From Propionivibrio sp. (GTDB lineage: Bacteria; Pseudomonadota; Gammaproteobacteria; Burkholderiales; Rhodocyclaceae), in the NCBI GenBank assembly GCA_016705685.1, contig JADJLB010000001.1, positions 186,001 to 250,000 of the forward strand: a DNA stretch of 64,000 nt, in the 5' to 3' direction. Numbering within the stretch: position 1 is the first letter of the stretch; the number at the start of each line of letters is the position of its first letter. The position numbers and the translations under genes are program-made. Below, piece after piece: positions 1-9,128 of this stretch. The notes under the pieces were generated by a model. It was not told the DNA's origin. It made no database searches and saw nothing but the letters and a program-made list of their open reading frames with translations.

Positions 1-697
1 ACTGGCCATCGTGTTCGGCCAGCATGGGCACCCGTCGCGAGGTACCGTCGAAATCGACGATCGGATTAAAATGCCCGGCATTGACAGCATTGCTCTGGAA
101 TTCAGGCAGATTTCCGCCGAATCCGCTCCACGAGGTTAAGTCAACGCTTCGGCCCCTGAATGTGCCCGACGACAGCACGGGCGCCGGCAGAGCGCCGTTT
201 CGGTTGGCCCGGTCAAGGTTGGTGAAATAAAAACCCAGTACCACCGGCCGGTTGTGCAAGGATTCGGCAAAACGCCGATCGAAATCCAATTCGCCGCGCA
301 GCCCCTTCAAGGCCGACTGGAACGCCGGATCATTCTTGAGCACGCCACCCGCGATGGATTCCAGGGAAGACAGCCCGGAACTCTTGTCCGGTTCGGCAAA
401 CACCACGTCGAAACCCAGCAAGGCAATCTTGTAGTTGTCGAACAGTTTTGCCACCAGGGTGGCCATCGTGTCGCGACTCCAGGGCCAGCGACCGACTTCG
501 GCTAGGCTTTTCTCGTCGATATCGAGTATGACGATGCGTTCATCGACACCGCCTTTGGTGGTCAGCCGGAGTCGCGTATCGTAGATGAATGCGTCAAGGG
601 TATTGAGCAATGCAATCTGGTATACCTTGGCCGAATGGCCGAAAAAAACCAGGGCCAGCGCCAGGCCGAGCGCGATTCTGATGAGGTTCTTCTTCAA
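1..697 (-). CDS. CHASE2-domain sensor protein, partial (C-terminus outside window)
   Basis: Reading the minus strand from a TTG at 697 gives an open frame running off the left edge with no stop. The translation has an N-terminal hydrophobic helix (around LGLALALVFFG) followed by a CHASE2 extracytoplasmic sensor domain, with hallmark stretches RIVILDIDEKSLAEVGRWPW and GFDVVFAEPD that closely parallel the CHASE2 part of the kinase at 2320-4872. CHASE2 domains usually sit before an adenylate/guanylate cyclase, kinase or GGDEF output, and which one applies here is outside the window. The start is uncertain: TTG 697 has an AAGG about 10 bases upstream, and no ATG lies in frame after the preceding stop. 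It is the last visible gene of the kinase-PP2C-FHA operon, so it probably belongs to the same signalling unit. Confidence 0.75.
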   Translation of the reverse strand, partial: MKKNLIRIALGLALALVFFGHSAKVYQIALLNTLDAFIYDTRLRLTTKGGVDERIVILDIDEKSLAEVGRWPWSRDTMATLVAKLFDNYKIALLGFDVVFAEPDKSSGLSSLESIAGGVLKNDPAFQSALKGLRGELDFDRRFAESLHNRPVVLGFYFTNLDRANRNGALPAPVLSSGTFRGRSVDLTSWSGFGGNLPEFQSNAVNAGHFNPIVDFDGTSRRVPMLAEHDGQ

Positions 698-720
698 TTC
701 GCCATTGGCCTTGATAGCTA

Positions 721-1467
721 TCAGTTCTTCAGGAAGAACTCCATCTTGATACCCGCAATTTCAATGACATCATGATCGGCCAACTGGTGTGCCTGTGCAT
801 CGACCGTCTGGCCATTCAGTACCGGATACTGCTTGCCTTCAACATGGGTGATGAAATAGCCGTGCGGCCTGCGGGCGATAACAGCGACCTGCACGCCAGG
901 TTTGCCCAGCGTGGTTAGCGTCTTGGTCAGCTCCAGTTCGCGGCCGGCATTGGCACCGTTGAGGATCTGGATCGCGCCGGCGGCCGGTGCGGCGGCCGCC
1001 GCTGGCGCAACCGGTGCCGTTGGTGCCGCCGGTTCCGGCTTGCCGGACTGCGTATCGTCGAACGAATTCTTTCCGTCGACCGGGGCTGCGGCCTGCGGCT
1101 GGGCTTCAGGTGGCGGTCTCATGGCATTCGGGCGCAAAACCATGGTCTTTTCAAAGTCGGCTGCCTCGGCATGATGCACCTGCTCGGCAATGTATTTGAG
1201 CTTGTACTTGCCCAACTCGATGACGTCACCGTTCTTCAGGAAATGTTTCTTGGCCGGCTGCCCATTGACCAGCGTTCCATTGGTGCTGTTCAGATCCTCA
1301 AGGAAGGAGTCGTTGAGGATCGTCACGACCGCTGCATGTTCGCCACTGATCGCCAGATTGTCGATCTGAATGTCGTTGCTTGCTTTGCGGCCAATACTCA
1401 TCCGCTCCTTGGTCAATGGAATTTCCTTCAGAACCAGACCGTCCATGCTCAGTATCAGCTTAGCCAT
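721..1467 (-). CDS. FHA-domain protein with a second degenerate FHA-like domain
   Basis: Phosphothreonine-binding adaptor. Residues about 20-95 form a canonical FHA domain with the expected core residues: SIGR, the SGEHA loop, and the LEDLNSTNGTLVNG segment containing the conserved N-G pair. A Pro/Ala-rich linker (about 105-158) leads to a second FHA-like fold (about 160-248, starting IQILNGANAGRELEL). That second domain lacks the GR and NGT signatures, so it probably does not bind phosphopeptide. The gene lies 12 bp after the PP2C phosphatase on the same strand and is followed by a CHASE2 gene, which points to reading out phosphorylation by the neighbouring Ser/Thr kinase. No membrane segment or signal peptide is seen, so it should be cytoplasmic. 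Confidence 0.9.
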   Translation of the reverse strand: MAKLILSMDGLVLKEIPLTKERMSIGRKASNDIQIDNLAISGEHAAVVTILNDSFLEDLNSTNGTLVNGQPAKKHFLKNGDVIELGKYKLKYIAEQVHHAEAADFEKTMVLRPNAMRPPPEAQPQAAAPVDGKNSFDDTQSGKPEPAAPTAPVAPAAAAAPAAGAIQILNGANAGRELELTKTLTTLGKPGVQVAVIARRPHGYFITHVEGKQYPVLNGQTVDAQAHQLADHDVIEIAGIKMEFFLKN

Positions 1468-1479
1468 TGTCTTCCATCC

Positions 1480-2310
1480 TTATCTAAACCATGCCAAAAA
1501 TTTCGACCACCAGCTTCTGGCAGCCGGAAATTTACTCAGAACCTTGACCAGAATTACAGAAACGTTATCACGTCCGCCATTGTCATTGGCCATTTGTATG
1601 AGCTGAGTTGCCGCGAGTTCGAGATTGGCGGCGAGCATCTGCAGGGTGAGCTGGATTTCCTCATCCTCGACCATGTCATTCAAGCCGTCCGAACACAGCA
1701 GGTAGACGTCGCCGGGCAGCACCGGGTAGTCATTGATCTCGGCTTCAACAACCGGATCAACCCCCAGGGCGCGGGTGACGAGATTCTTGTTCTGGGAATA
1801 CTTTGCATCTTCGGCGAGGATCATCCCGCTATCGATCTGTTCCTGCAGCAGCGAGTGGTCTCTTGTGATGACGCTGAACTCTTCGCCACGCAGGCGGTAG
1901 AGCCGCGAATCGCCAATGTGGGCCACCGTCACCTGATTGTCGTAAAAAAGCGCCGCCACCAGCGTGGTGCCCATTCCGGCGTACTGCGGCTGGCTTTCCG
2001 CGGCGTTGTGGATGGCCGAGTTGGTCAGCGCCACCTTGTCCATGAGACAGCGATGGGCGAACAACTCGCCGGTCGAGCTGTCGATGGCATACGGTGGTCG
2101 GGTGGCAAACGCCGCTTCCAGTTCGGTCGACAGCAACATGGTCGCCATGCCGCTGGCCACTTCTCCGGCGTTATACCCTCCCATGCCATCGGCAAGAATG
2201 ACAAAGCCCTGATTCGGATTGGCAAATACAGCGTCTTCGTTATGCCCGCGCACCATCCCCGGGTCGGTACGGACAACGACTTCAAGTGCGCTGCTCAGCG
2301 TATTTACCAC
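1480..2310 (-). CDS. PP2C-family protein phosphatase (Stp1/PppA-like)
   Basis: Mn/Mg-dependent Ser/Thr phosphatase, the expected antagonist of the kinase encoded 9 bp upstream. All the family's metal-binding motifs are visible in order: RGHNED near residue 20, ADGMGGYNAGEVAS near 40, GDSRLYR in the middle, LLCSDGLNDMV, and the terminal GGRDNVSVILV. The length (276 aa) is typical for a stand-alone bacterial PP2C, allowing for a C-terminal extension of about 25 residues (KFPAARSWWSKFLAWFR) that is amphipathic/aromatic and could touch the membrane. The arrangement kinase-phosphatase-FHA resembles the regulatory trio of type VI secretion loci, but no secretion genes are visible here. Confidence 0.93.
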   Translation of the reverse strand: MVNTLSSALEVVVRTDPGMVRGHNEDAVFANPNQGFVILADGMGGYNAGEVASGMATMLLSTELEAAFATRPPYAIDSSTGELFAHRCLMDKVALTNSAIHNAAESQPQYAGMGTTLVAALFYDNQVTVAHIGDSRLYRLRGEEFSVITRDHSLLQEQIDSGMILAEDAKYSQNKNLVTRALGVDPVVEAEINDYPVLPGDVYLLCSDGLNDMVEDEEIQLTLQMLAANLELAATQLIQMANDNGGRDNVSVILVKVLSKFPAARSWWSKFLAWFR

Positions 2311-2319
2311 GTCATCTCC

Positions 2320-4872
2320 CTATAACAATATGTCGACATCGGGATGTTGCGCGGGTGCCTGGTTAATACACGTGCGCAAATCGCTTGCCATTTGCTCGCC
2401 TGTCTGATAACGCTTGGTTACGTCCTTTTCCAGTGCGCGATTGACGACGGCCGCCAGGCTTTCGGGCACTTCCGGGTTTATGCCGCGTATATCGGGTTGC
2501 GCCTCGTTGGCAATCCTGAACATCAACTGTGCCATCGAATCGCCAACGAACGGCAACTTGCCGCAGACCATCTGGTAGAGCGTGACGCCCAGCGAGAAAA
2601 GATCCGACCGCCCGTCGATCTTCTTGCCGGACAGTTGTTCGGGCGACATGTAGCTCGGCGTCCCGAGCACCATGCCGGTCTTTGTCCTCGACGAATCGGT
2701 GATACGCGCAATACCGAAGTCGGTCACCTTGACCTGATCCGACTCCGGCTCATACATCACGTTGGCGGGTTTCACGTCGCGGTGGACGACGTTGTTGCTG
2801 TGGGCGTAAGCCAGGGCATCGGCAACCCGGGCAAGGATGCTCAGGACCTTGGGCAGCGGCAGCAATTGCCCGGGTTTTGTGTAGGGCACCAAATCCCTGC
2901 CCTTGAGGAATTCCATGGCGATATAGGCCAGGTCGTGCTCCTCGCCGGCATCGTACATGGTGACAATATTCTGATGGTTGAGGCGGCCAGCGGTCTCCGC
3001 CTCGCGGAAGAATCGCTCTTTCACGTCGGCCAGTTCGTCCTCGTCGAATTCCTGGGCCAGGGCCATGGTCTTGATCGCCACAACACGGTTGATCTTGGGG
3101 TCGCGACCAAGGTACACCACGCCCATCGCCCCTTTGCCCAGCTCCTTTTCGACCTGATATCGACCGAGCATCGGCTTCTCGACCTGGCCGTCGCCGAGCA
3201 TCATCGTACTGTCGTTGGTACGTCCTCCCGAGCCGCCGAGCATGACGGTTTCGGACATCGCCTTTGCGCGTTTCAGACGCTGTTCGAGGTCACGGAATTT
3301 CGGGTTGTAATCCGCCATGTAGTGAAACACGGCTTCGGCTTTGTTGAACTGCCGCTTACGTTCAAAATCGAGCGCCAGATTGTAGAGATTCTCCATCAAC
3401 GCGTCGTCAAGCGGGCACTTGCGGAACTTGTCGAAAGCCATGTCGAACTGACCCTGCCCCTGGAATGCGAGGCCAAGCATGCGGTTCGATTCGGCCGAAT
3501 CGGCATCCGACTTCTCCTTGCCGCGCTCGGTCATCAGGAAGCGCTTGGTCGTCAGCATAAGATGTCCGACCAGCAACAAGGCCGCCGACGCCATCAACTG
3601 GATCCATAGTCCACTGCCCACCATTAGGGCAAAGTGCGCGCCAATCAGCGCCACCAGAATCAACACCGTGGCCACGGCACCCGCGCCCGCCGACAGCCGG
3701 GGCAGGAAGGCAATCAAATAGGCGGCGACCAGAACGAACGCGCCGAGTCCGGCCCAGACGCCCCACTCGGGCGTGATGAAGAAATGCTCCTGTAGAATGC
3801 TTGAAACGGCATGCGCCAGCGTCAGCACCGGTGCCATTGCCGGGGAAACCGGCGTTACCTGCGTGGTACCCACGCCCGAGGCAGTCGCCCCGATCAGAAC
3901 AATTTTGTCCTGATATTTTCCGACCGGAATCTTTCCGGTCAGCACGTCATAAAAGGAATCCACCTGAAATGCCGGTTTGCCTTCGTGACCGGCGTAGAAA
4001 AACGTATGCATCTGCGTGACCGCGTCGGTCGGAATCCGCAGATTACCCAGACGTACCTCTCTGCCCGGCGTGACGTGCACATCGGCCGGACCCAGGTTCA
4101 GGCTTTTCGCGGCGATCATCAGGGATAACGAAGGAAAATAATCGTCGTAATGGCGCAACACCAGCGGCTCGGTTCGGATGGCGCCATCGACATCGACAAT
4201 GGTATTGAGGTGCCCGATGGCCGCCGCCTTGCTGCCCAGCGCCTCAATCGGAATTTGCAATGCCAGGGTTGGCCAGACTTCGTCGCTTCCGCCAGCGACC
4301 TGCGACAAGCGGTTCTTCGCGACAAACTCCGGCAAGCCCTGGTCCGGCCTTCCTCTCGGCTCGCCCAGCACAAACAACATCGGCAACAGGACATTCCCGG
4401 CCTTGCCGATGCTCTCCGCCAATATGCGATCGGTATTCAATGCCAATTCGGCCTCTTTAAGCACGCCGCCGATCTTCTGCATTGCGGGCGATGGCTCGCT
4501 GTTTTCCGGAGCCTGCGAATAAATGTCCAGCATTCGCGAGACATAGACATAGCCGGGATCGATCTGCGGCTCGAAGAAGAAAATCGTGTTGGCCACCACC
4601 TTGGCCTTGCCAGCCGCCAATAGATCGGTCATTTTGGCCAGACGGTCGCGCGGCCACGGCCAGCGCCCGAGGTTGGCAATCGAGGCATCGTCGATGGCGA
4701 TAACCGCCACACGATCGAGCGGCGATCTGCTCGACGCCTGCACGCCGAGGTCATAGGCCTTGCGTTCCAGACTGCCCATCAGCTCGCCGTTGCCCACAAC
4801 CAGCATGACGCAACTCACCGCCAGACCGAGAAACCAGTCAGTCTTCCAGAATCCCGCCTTGCCCATTCTCAA
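2320..4872 (-). CDS. CHASE2-sensor serine/threonine protein kinase
   Basis: Membrane receptor kinase of 850 aa. Residues 11-30 are a membrane helix. Residues about 35-360 form a periplasmic CHASE2 domain (VAVIAIDDASIANLGRWPWP). Three hydrophobic helices follow at about 371-441, then a TPR-like helical stretch (about 455-535) and a Hanks-type kinase domain (about 569-845). Catalytic residues are present: glycine loop GKGAMGVVY, VAIK lysine at about 601, HRD within VVHRDVKPANV (Asp about 699), DFG at about 718, and the SPE motif in GTPSYMSPEQ. It is the first gene of a minus-strand operon with PP2C, FHA and a second CHASE2 gene, so the cassette holds writer, eraser and reader together. The ligand sensed by CHASE2 is not known. 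Confidence 0.93.
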   Translation of the reverse strand: MRMGKAGFWKTDWFLGLAVSCVMLVVGNGELMGSLERKAYDLGVQASSRSPLDRVAVIAIDDASIANLGRWPWPRDRLAKMTDLLAAGKAKVVANTIFFFEPQIDPGYVYVSRMLDIYSQAPENSEPSPAMQKIGGVLKEAELALNTDRILAESIGKAGNVLLPMLFVLGEPRGRPDQGLPEFVAKNRLSQVAGGSDEVWPTLALQIPIEALGSKAAAIGHLNTIVDVDGAIRTEPLVLRHYDDYFPSLSLMIAAKSLNLGPADVHVTPGREVRLGNLRIPTDAVTQMHTFFYAGHEGKPAFQVDSFYDVLTGKIPVGKYQDKIVLIGATASGVGTTQVTPVSPAMAPVLTLAHAVSSILQEHFFITPEWGVWAGLGAFVLVAAYLIAFLPRLSAGAGAVATVLILVALIGAHFALMVGSGLWIQLMASAALLLVGHLMLTTKRFLMTERGKEKSDADSAESNRMLGLAFQGQGQFDMAFDKFRKCPLDDALMENLYNLALDFERKRQFNKAEAVFHYMADYNPKFRDLEQRLKRAKAMSETVMLGGSGGRTNDSTMMLGDGQVEKPMLGRYQVEKELGKGAMGVVYLGRDPKINRVVAIKTMALAQEFDEDELADVKERFFREAETAGRLNHQNIVTMYDAGEEHDLAYIAMEFLKGRDLVPYTKPGQLLPLPKVLSILARVADALAYAHSNNVVHRDVKPANVMYEPESDQVKVTDFGIARITDSSRTKTGMVLGTPSYMSPEQLSGKKIDGRSDLFSLGVTLYQMVCGKLPFVGDSMAQLMFRIANEAQPDIRGINPEVPESLAAVVNRALEKDVTKRYQTGEQMASDLRTCINQAPAQHPDVDILL

Positions 4873-5033
4873 CCCTCTCGTGACGCATCGATAAGGACGG
4901 TCTCTTGAACACCGTTAACACCAATGTCATCCGACTATCGTCTTTATCCGGACGATTTGCGAAGGAGAAACAGCAGTCCTTCGCGCATTGTTACAGTTCT
5001 GCCAGAGTCGAGTCAATCGGCATCTAGGGAAGA

Positions 5034-5993
5034 TTATCCTCCGTAGGGCAATTCGACGCCCAGCCCACGCTCACGCGCCAAGGCCTCAAGCCGAACGGCC
5101 AGGGCAATATCCTGTATGGCCATGCCCTGCGACTCGAACAGCGTGATCTCGTCGGGCGTACTCCGACCGGCATGACGTCCGGTCACCACATCCCCAAGCT
5201 CGACCAACTGACGGTCCCGCAAACGTCCCTTCTCAAGCAGCGGCAACAAGTCGCCGGCTTCCCTGAGCGCCGTCTCGATGCAATCGACGACGATGGGTTT
5301 GCAGACCTTGAGCACATCCTCGCTCACTTCACGGCGAATCAGTGAATTCGACCCTGCCGCATTGATGTGCGTACCCGGCGAGAGCCAGCCCGCGTCGAAC
5401 AGGGGCGTAGCGGACGTCGTTATGGTGCTGACAATGTCGCTGCCACGCACCGTTTCTTCCGCCGTCGCGGCCGCAACCACGTCGATTCCCAGTTGCCCGG
5501 ACATTTTTGCGCAAAATGCTGACAGACGTTCGGCATTGCGCGCAAAGACCTTGACCCGACGCAGCGGGCGCACGGCGGCAATGGCGGCGATGTGCCCTTC
5601 GGCCTGCCAACCGGCGCCAAAAACACCCAGCACTTCGGCATCGCGCCGGGCCAGCCAGCGAGTGGCCACACCCGAGGCAGCCCCGGTGCGCATCATGCCA
5701 AGCAGGTCGGCTTCCAGTACGACTCTCAACTTCCCCGTCGCAGCGCTGAACACATGGACGACGAAGCGTACGCCCGAACGATTGCTGGTGTAGGCCTTGT
5801 AGCCGATGGCATCCTGCCCCGGCAGCGCGCCCTGCAAGATATGTAGCGTCGTTTGCGGCAAACGTGTGCGCTGGCGCGGCACATCGACGGCCCGGCCCAA
5901 CGAAAGCTCGCGATGCGCTTCTTCCACCGCTTCGATGGTCAACGGCATCGTCAGCAGTTCACCGACGTCCGCTTCGGTCAAAAACAAAGACAT
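5034..5993 (-). CDS. Ornithine cyclodeaminase / mu-crystallin family NAD(P)-dependent enzyme
   Basis: A 319-aa protein with the family's Rossmann fold in the middle (GVFGAGWQAEGHIAA, then VKVFARN), preceded by the YTSNRSG segment and followed by INAAGSNSLIRREV, all characteristic of the OCD/mu-crystallin superfamily. Members include ornithine cyclodeaminase, L-alanine dehydrogenase and delta1-pyrroline-2-carboxylate reductase. Sequence reading alone cannot choose among them, so no gene symbol is given. The start is supported by GGAGG seven bases before the ATG. It stands alone, with the signalling operon downstream and a MITE-like element upstream. A second, very divergent family member lies at 31916-32944. 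Confidence 0.85.
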   Translation of the reverse strand: MSLFLTEADVGELLTMPLTIEAVEEAHRELSLGRAVDVPRQRTRLPQTTLHILQGALPGQDAIGYKAYTSNRSGVRFVVHVFSAATGKLRVVLEADLLGMMRTGAASGVATRWLARRDAEVLGVFGAGWQAEGHIAAIAAVRPLRRVKVFARNAERLSAFCAKMSGQLGIDVVAAATAEETVRGSDIVSTITTSATPLFDAGWLSPGTHINAAGSNSLIRREVSEDVLKVCKPIVVDCIETALREAGDLLPLLEKGRLRDRQLVELGDVVTGRHAGRSTPDEITLFESQGMAIQDIALAVRLEALARERGLGVELPYGG

Positions 5994-6049
5994 GAATCCT
6001 CCAAATCAAACTCAAGGTAAAGGTCGCTTATCGATCCGTCTCGGGATTA

Positions 6050-6289
6050 TCCTAGAAACCTCAGTTGGACGGGGTGGAGTGTGCGGTTTTTGCGGTGCAG
6101 GGCAAGGCGCAACGACGCGGAATGGTCGTTCCATTCCAAGGAGTTGCAACGCCGCCGTGCGCCCCAAAAAACCGTGCAATCCGCCCCGTAGCGGACTCAC
6201 CCAAATGGTGAGAGCGGTCAATCAGAAGAAGTGCCATTTGTCTCAATGCCCTATGCCAAGGGATGAGCGGTCAACTGAGGTTTCTAGGA
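6050..6289. mobile_element. MITE-like non-autonomous element with terminal inverted repeats
   Basis: A 240-bp non-coding segment is bounded by near-perfect inverted repeats: TCCTAGAAACCTCAGTTG at 6050-6067 and its reverse complement at 6272-6289. A 3-bp direct repeat TTA flanks it on each side (6047-6049 and 6290-6292), which looks like a target duplication. The interior has no convincing reading frame but has strong folding potential, including a GGAATGG/CCATTCC hairpin at 6119-6137. This is the anatomy of a miniature inverted-repeat transposable element. The mobilising transposase is not in the window and the family is not identified. Confidence 0.75.
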
Positions 6290-6323
6290 TTATAGGCATC
6301 TGGGGTTTCTATCGCCATGGCAA

Positions 6324-6353
6324 CAAAAAAGGCAGACCGCAGTCTGCCTTTCT
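6324..6353 (-). terminator. Rho-independent terminator after sucD
   Basis: On the minus strand the sequence reads GGCAGACTGCGGTCTGCC followed by TTTTTT. This is a GC-rich stem with a short loop and a T-tract, starting about 18 bases after the sucD stop codon. It would end the sucC-sucD transcript and separates it from the MITE-like element. Confidence 0.9.
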
Positions 6354-6370
6354 TATTGAAACAGCAGCAC

Positions 6371-7267
6371 CTACTTGAGCAGCGCCTTGAGCAGCTTGGC
6401 CATTTCCGACGGATCACGCGTTACCGTGAAGCCGCACTCTTCCATGATGGCCAGCTTGGCATTGGCCGTATCGGCACCGCCGGAAATCAGCGCACCGGCG
6501 TGACCCATGCGTTTGCCGGCTGGAGCGGTGACGCCGGCGATGAAGCCGACGATCGGCTTCTTCATGTTGGCCTTGCACCAGACGGCCGCATCGGCCTCAT
6601 CCGGGCCACCGATTTCGCCGATCATGATGACGGCATCGGTCTCCGGGTCGTCGTTGAACAGACGCATGATGTCGATGTGCTTGAGCCCGTTGATCGGGTC
6701 GCCGCCGATACCAACCGCCGACGACTGACCAAGTCCGATTTCGGTCAACTGGCCAACGGCTTCGTAAGTCAGCGTTCCGGAGCGCGAAACCACGCCGATA
6801 CGGCCCTTCTTGTGAATGTGACCAGGCATGATGCCGATCTTGACTTCATCCGGCGTGATCAGACCTGGGCAGTTCGGTCCGAGCAGCAGCGTCTTTTTGC
6901 CGCCGGCTTCTTCCCGCTTCTTCATCTTGTTGCGCACTTCAAGCATATCGCGAACCGGGATCCCTTCGGTGATGCAGATGACCAGATCGAGCTCGGCTTC
7001 GACGGCTTCCCAAATTGCAGCGGCAGCACCGGGAGGCGGCACGTAGATGACCGAGACAGTGGATCCGGTTTGCTTGGCGGCTTCCTTGACCGAACCGAAA
7101 ATCGGAATACCGAAGATCGATTCGCCGGCCTTCTTCGGGTTAACGCCCGCGACGAAACAGTTTTTGCCGTTGGCGTATTCCTGGCACTTTTCGGTATGGA
7201 ATTGACCGGTCTTTCCGGTAATGCCCTGGGTGATGATTCTGGTGTCTTTGTTAATCAGAATTGACAT
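6371..7267 (-). CDS. sucD: Succinate-CoA ligase (ADP-forming) subunit alpha
   Basis: TCA-cycle enzyme subunit that binds CoA and carries the phosphohistidine intermediate. The CoA-binding Rossmann part begins at the N-terminus (RIITQGITGKTGQFH), VSRSGTLTYEAV lies in the middle, and the active-site histidine segment GKRMGHAGALISGG is near residue 245. The length of 298 aa is normal for the family. It follows sucC by 11 bp on the same strand, the usual operon order, and ends at a clear intrinsic terminator. Confidence 0.97.
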   Translation of the reverse strand: MSILINKDTRIITQGITGKTGQFHTEKCQEYANGKNCFVAGVNPKKAGESIFGIPIFGSVKEAAKQTGSTVSVIYVPPPGAAAAIWEAVEAELDLVICITEGIPVRDMLEVRNKMKKREEAGGKKTLLLGPNCPGLITPDEVKIGIMPGHIHKKGRIGVVSRSGTLTYEAVGQLTEIGLGQSSAVGIGGDPINGLKHIDIMRLFNDDPETDAVIMIGEIGGPDEADAAVWCKANMKKPIVGFIAGVTAPAGKRMGHAGALISGGADTANAKLAIMEECGFTVTRDPSEMAKLLKALLK

Positions 7268-7278
7268 ATTGTGGCTCC

Positions 7279-8439
7279 TTACTTGACCGCAGCAACGATC
7301 TTGGTGGCGGCTTCGGCCATGGAATCGGCCGTGATGATCGGCAGACCGGAATCTTTCAGGATCTGCTTGCCCAATTCGTCGTTGGTGCCTTTCATGCGCA
7401 CCACCAGCGGTACCGACAAATGGGTTTCACGGGCAGCAGCAACGACGCCATTGGCGATCGTGTCGCAACGCATGATGCCGCCGAAGATGTTGACCAGAAT
7501 GCCTTTGACCTTCGGGTTTTTGAGCATGATCTTGAAGGCTTCGGTGACCTTCTCGGTCGTTGCGCCACCGCCAACGTCGAGGAAATTGGCCGGCTCGGCG
7601 CCGAACAGCTTGATCGTATCCATGGTCGCCATGGCCAGACCGGCACCGTTCACCAGACAACCGATATTGCCGTCGAGAGCGATGTAGGTGAGATCGAACT
7701 TGGAAGCCTCGACTTCATCGGCATCTTCTTCGTCGAGATCGCGGTAGGCCACGATTTCCGGGTGCCGGTAAAGCGCATTCGAGTCAAAGTTGAATTTGGC
7801 GTCAAGTGCCTTGATGTTGCCGTCGCCTTCGAGGATCAGCGGATTGATTTCCGCCAGCGAGGCGTCAGTTTCCATGTAGCAGGTATACAAGCCCTTGAGC
7901 GCTGCTACGGCCTTGCCTACGGATGCTTCCGGAACGCCGATGCCCTTGGCCAGTTCGGTCGCCTGTGCGTCGGTCAGACCGACCGCCGGATCGACAAAGA
8001 CCTTGAGAATCTTCTCGGGGGTATCGTGCGCCACTTCCTCGATATTCATACCGCCCTCGGAGGAAGCCATCATCGCCACTTTCTGGGTAACGCGATCGGT
8101 CAGCGCGGCAACGTAGTATTCCTTCTTGATGTCGGCGCCTTCCTCGATCAGCAGGCGACGCACCTTTTGCCCGACCGGACCGGTTTGATGCGTAACAAGC
8201 TGCATGCCAAGGATTTGGCCCGCGTACTGGCGCACTTCGTCCAGCGACTTGGCTACCTTCACGCCGCCGCCCTTGCCGCGACCCCCCGCATGGATCTGGG
8301 CTTTAACCACCCAGACCTTGCCACCAAGCGATTCCGCCGCCTTGACCGCATCATCGACCGAGTTGCTGAACACACCTCGCGGAACCACTACGCCGAACTT
8401 TTTGAGAAGTTCCTTCCCCTGATATTCGTGAATTTTCAT
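7279..8439 (-). CDS. sucC: Succinate-CoA ligase (ADP-forming) subunit beta
   Basis: Nucleotide-binding subunit of the TCA-cycle succinyl-CoA synthetase. It starts [17 protein letters not shown], the classic SucC N-terminus, has the ATP-grasp loop [16 protein letters not shown] near residue 46, and the C-terminal [14 protein letters not shown] / [11 protein letters not shown] segments that contact the alpha subunit. The length (386 aa) equals that of well-known homologues. AAGGAAGA precedes the ATG. It forms an operon with sucD. Confidence 0.97.
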   Translation of the reverse strand: MKIHEYQGKELLKKFGVVVPRGVFSNSVDDAVKAAESLGGKVWVVKAQIHAGGRGKGGGVKVAKSLDEVRQYAGQILGMQLVTHQTGPVGQKVRRLLIEEGADIKKEYYVAALTDRVTQKVAMMASSEGGMNIEEVAHDTPEKILKVFVDPAVGLTDAQATELAKGIGVPEASVGKAVAALKGLYTCYMETDASLAEINPLILEGDGNIKALDAKFNFDSNALYRHPEIVAYRDLDEEDADEVEASKFDLTYIALDGNIGCLVNGAGLAMATMDTIKLFGAEPANFLDVGGGATTEKVTEAFKIMLKNPKVKGILVNIFGGIMRCDTIANGVVAAARETHLSVPLVVRMKGTNDELGKQILKDSGLPIITADSMAEAATKIVAAVK

Positions 8440-8486
8440 GCGTCTTCCTTGCTTGAAATTAAGTGACGATCTTTAGGCAGGATCCC

Positions 8487-9038
8487 CTACCCGGGGTTCT
8501 GGTTGCGATACCAGCGCGGGTAATAGCGCTGAACCGTTTCCGAATGCGAAACCAGTGCGTGACAACGATCGAGCTGAAAAGGCTTGTGTTCGCTGTCGTG
8601 ATCGTCAACCGCCTCACTGGCCAGCGTCTGCAACGCAACGGTAGGCAGGAACATCAGCAGTTCGCTCATGTGTGCGCAACCTCGCGTCGTACCGAACATG
8701 TCCTTGACCGCCTTCAGAAACCCCTTGAACAGATTCAAGCCGACTATCCTCGAGTAGTCCGGTGGATTGCTGTCGCAGTAGCCCGTATAGGGGGTTGCGT
8801 CCGCACTCGTCGCCGCTTCAAGTATGGTCTTCTTGCTGTCGATTGTTATACGCACCGACATATCATGCACCGCCTGGCCCGGCCGGATCAGGCCGGACGA
8901 CAGCGGAAAATCATGGTCCTTCGTATCCACCAGGCGCGCTTCAATGTCCCATAAGCCATCCGCACGCTTGAAACCCTCGAACTTGACGCTGCGTTGATGC
9001 ATGCGAACGCGCTCTGCGCTAGGAGGAGGAAGTGGCAT
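8487..9038 (-). CDS. DUF2889 domain-containing protein
   Basis: A 183-aa protein with the features of the DUF2889 family: the N-terminal RSVKFEGFKRADGLWDIEA segment, the central DMSVRITID strand, GYCDSNPPDYSRIVGLNL, and TRGCAHMSELLMFLP near the C-terminus. The conserved Cys/His in GCAH and Cys in GYCD could bind a metal, but no function is established for the family. No signal peptide or membrane helix is seen. It lies upstream of sucC on the same strand with a gap of about 47 bp, so co-transcription with sucCD is possible. Confidence 0.8.
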   Translation of the reverse strand: MPLPPPSAERVRMHQRSVKFEGFKRADGLWDIEARLVDTKDHDFPLSSGLIRPGQAVHDMSVRITIDSKKTILEAATSADATPYTGYCDSNPPDYSRIVGLNLFKGFLKAVKDMFGTTRGCAHMSELLMFLPTVALQTLASEAVDDHDSEHKPFQLDRCHALVSHSETVQRYYPRWYRNQNPG

Positions 9039-9128
9039 TGTTGATCCCGGGATGGCATATCAGTACGTTACGACCTGAATGCATGCGGCAACTCTACCAT
9101 AAATGCGGGTAGCGATGCCGAAAACTTG

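Noticed and set aside
1171-2325. 384-codon plus-strand frame opposite the FHA and PP2C genes
   Set aside because: Antisense to two well-supported genes and spans their boundary, with no domain signature.
2344-3609. 421-codon plus-strand frame opposite the Ser/Thr kinase
   Set aside because: It lies wholly antisense to the kinase domain, whose catalytic motifs are clear; the antisense frame has no recognisable motif and is a GC-codon shadow.
5806-6378. 190-codon plus-strand frame across the MITE-like element
   Set aside because: It crosses from antisense of the OCD gene through a non-coding transposable element to the sucD terminator, so it is chance.
7261-8466. 401-codon plus-strand frame opposite sucC
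   Set aside because: Mirror of the conserved SucC frame; no independent motif.
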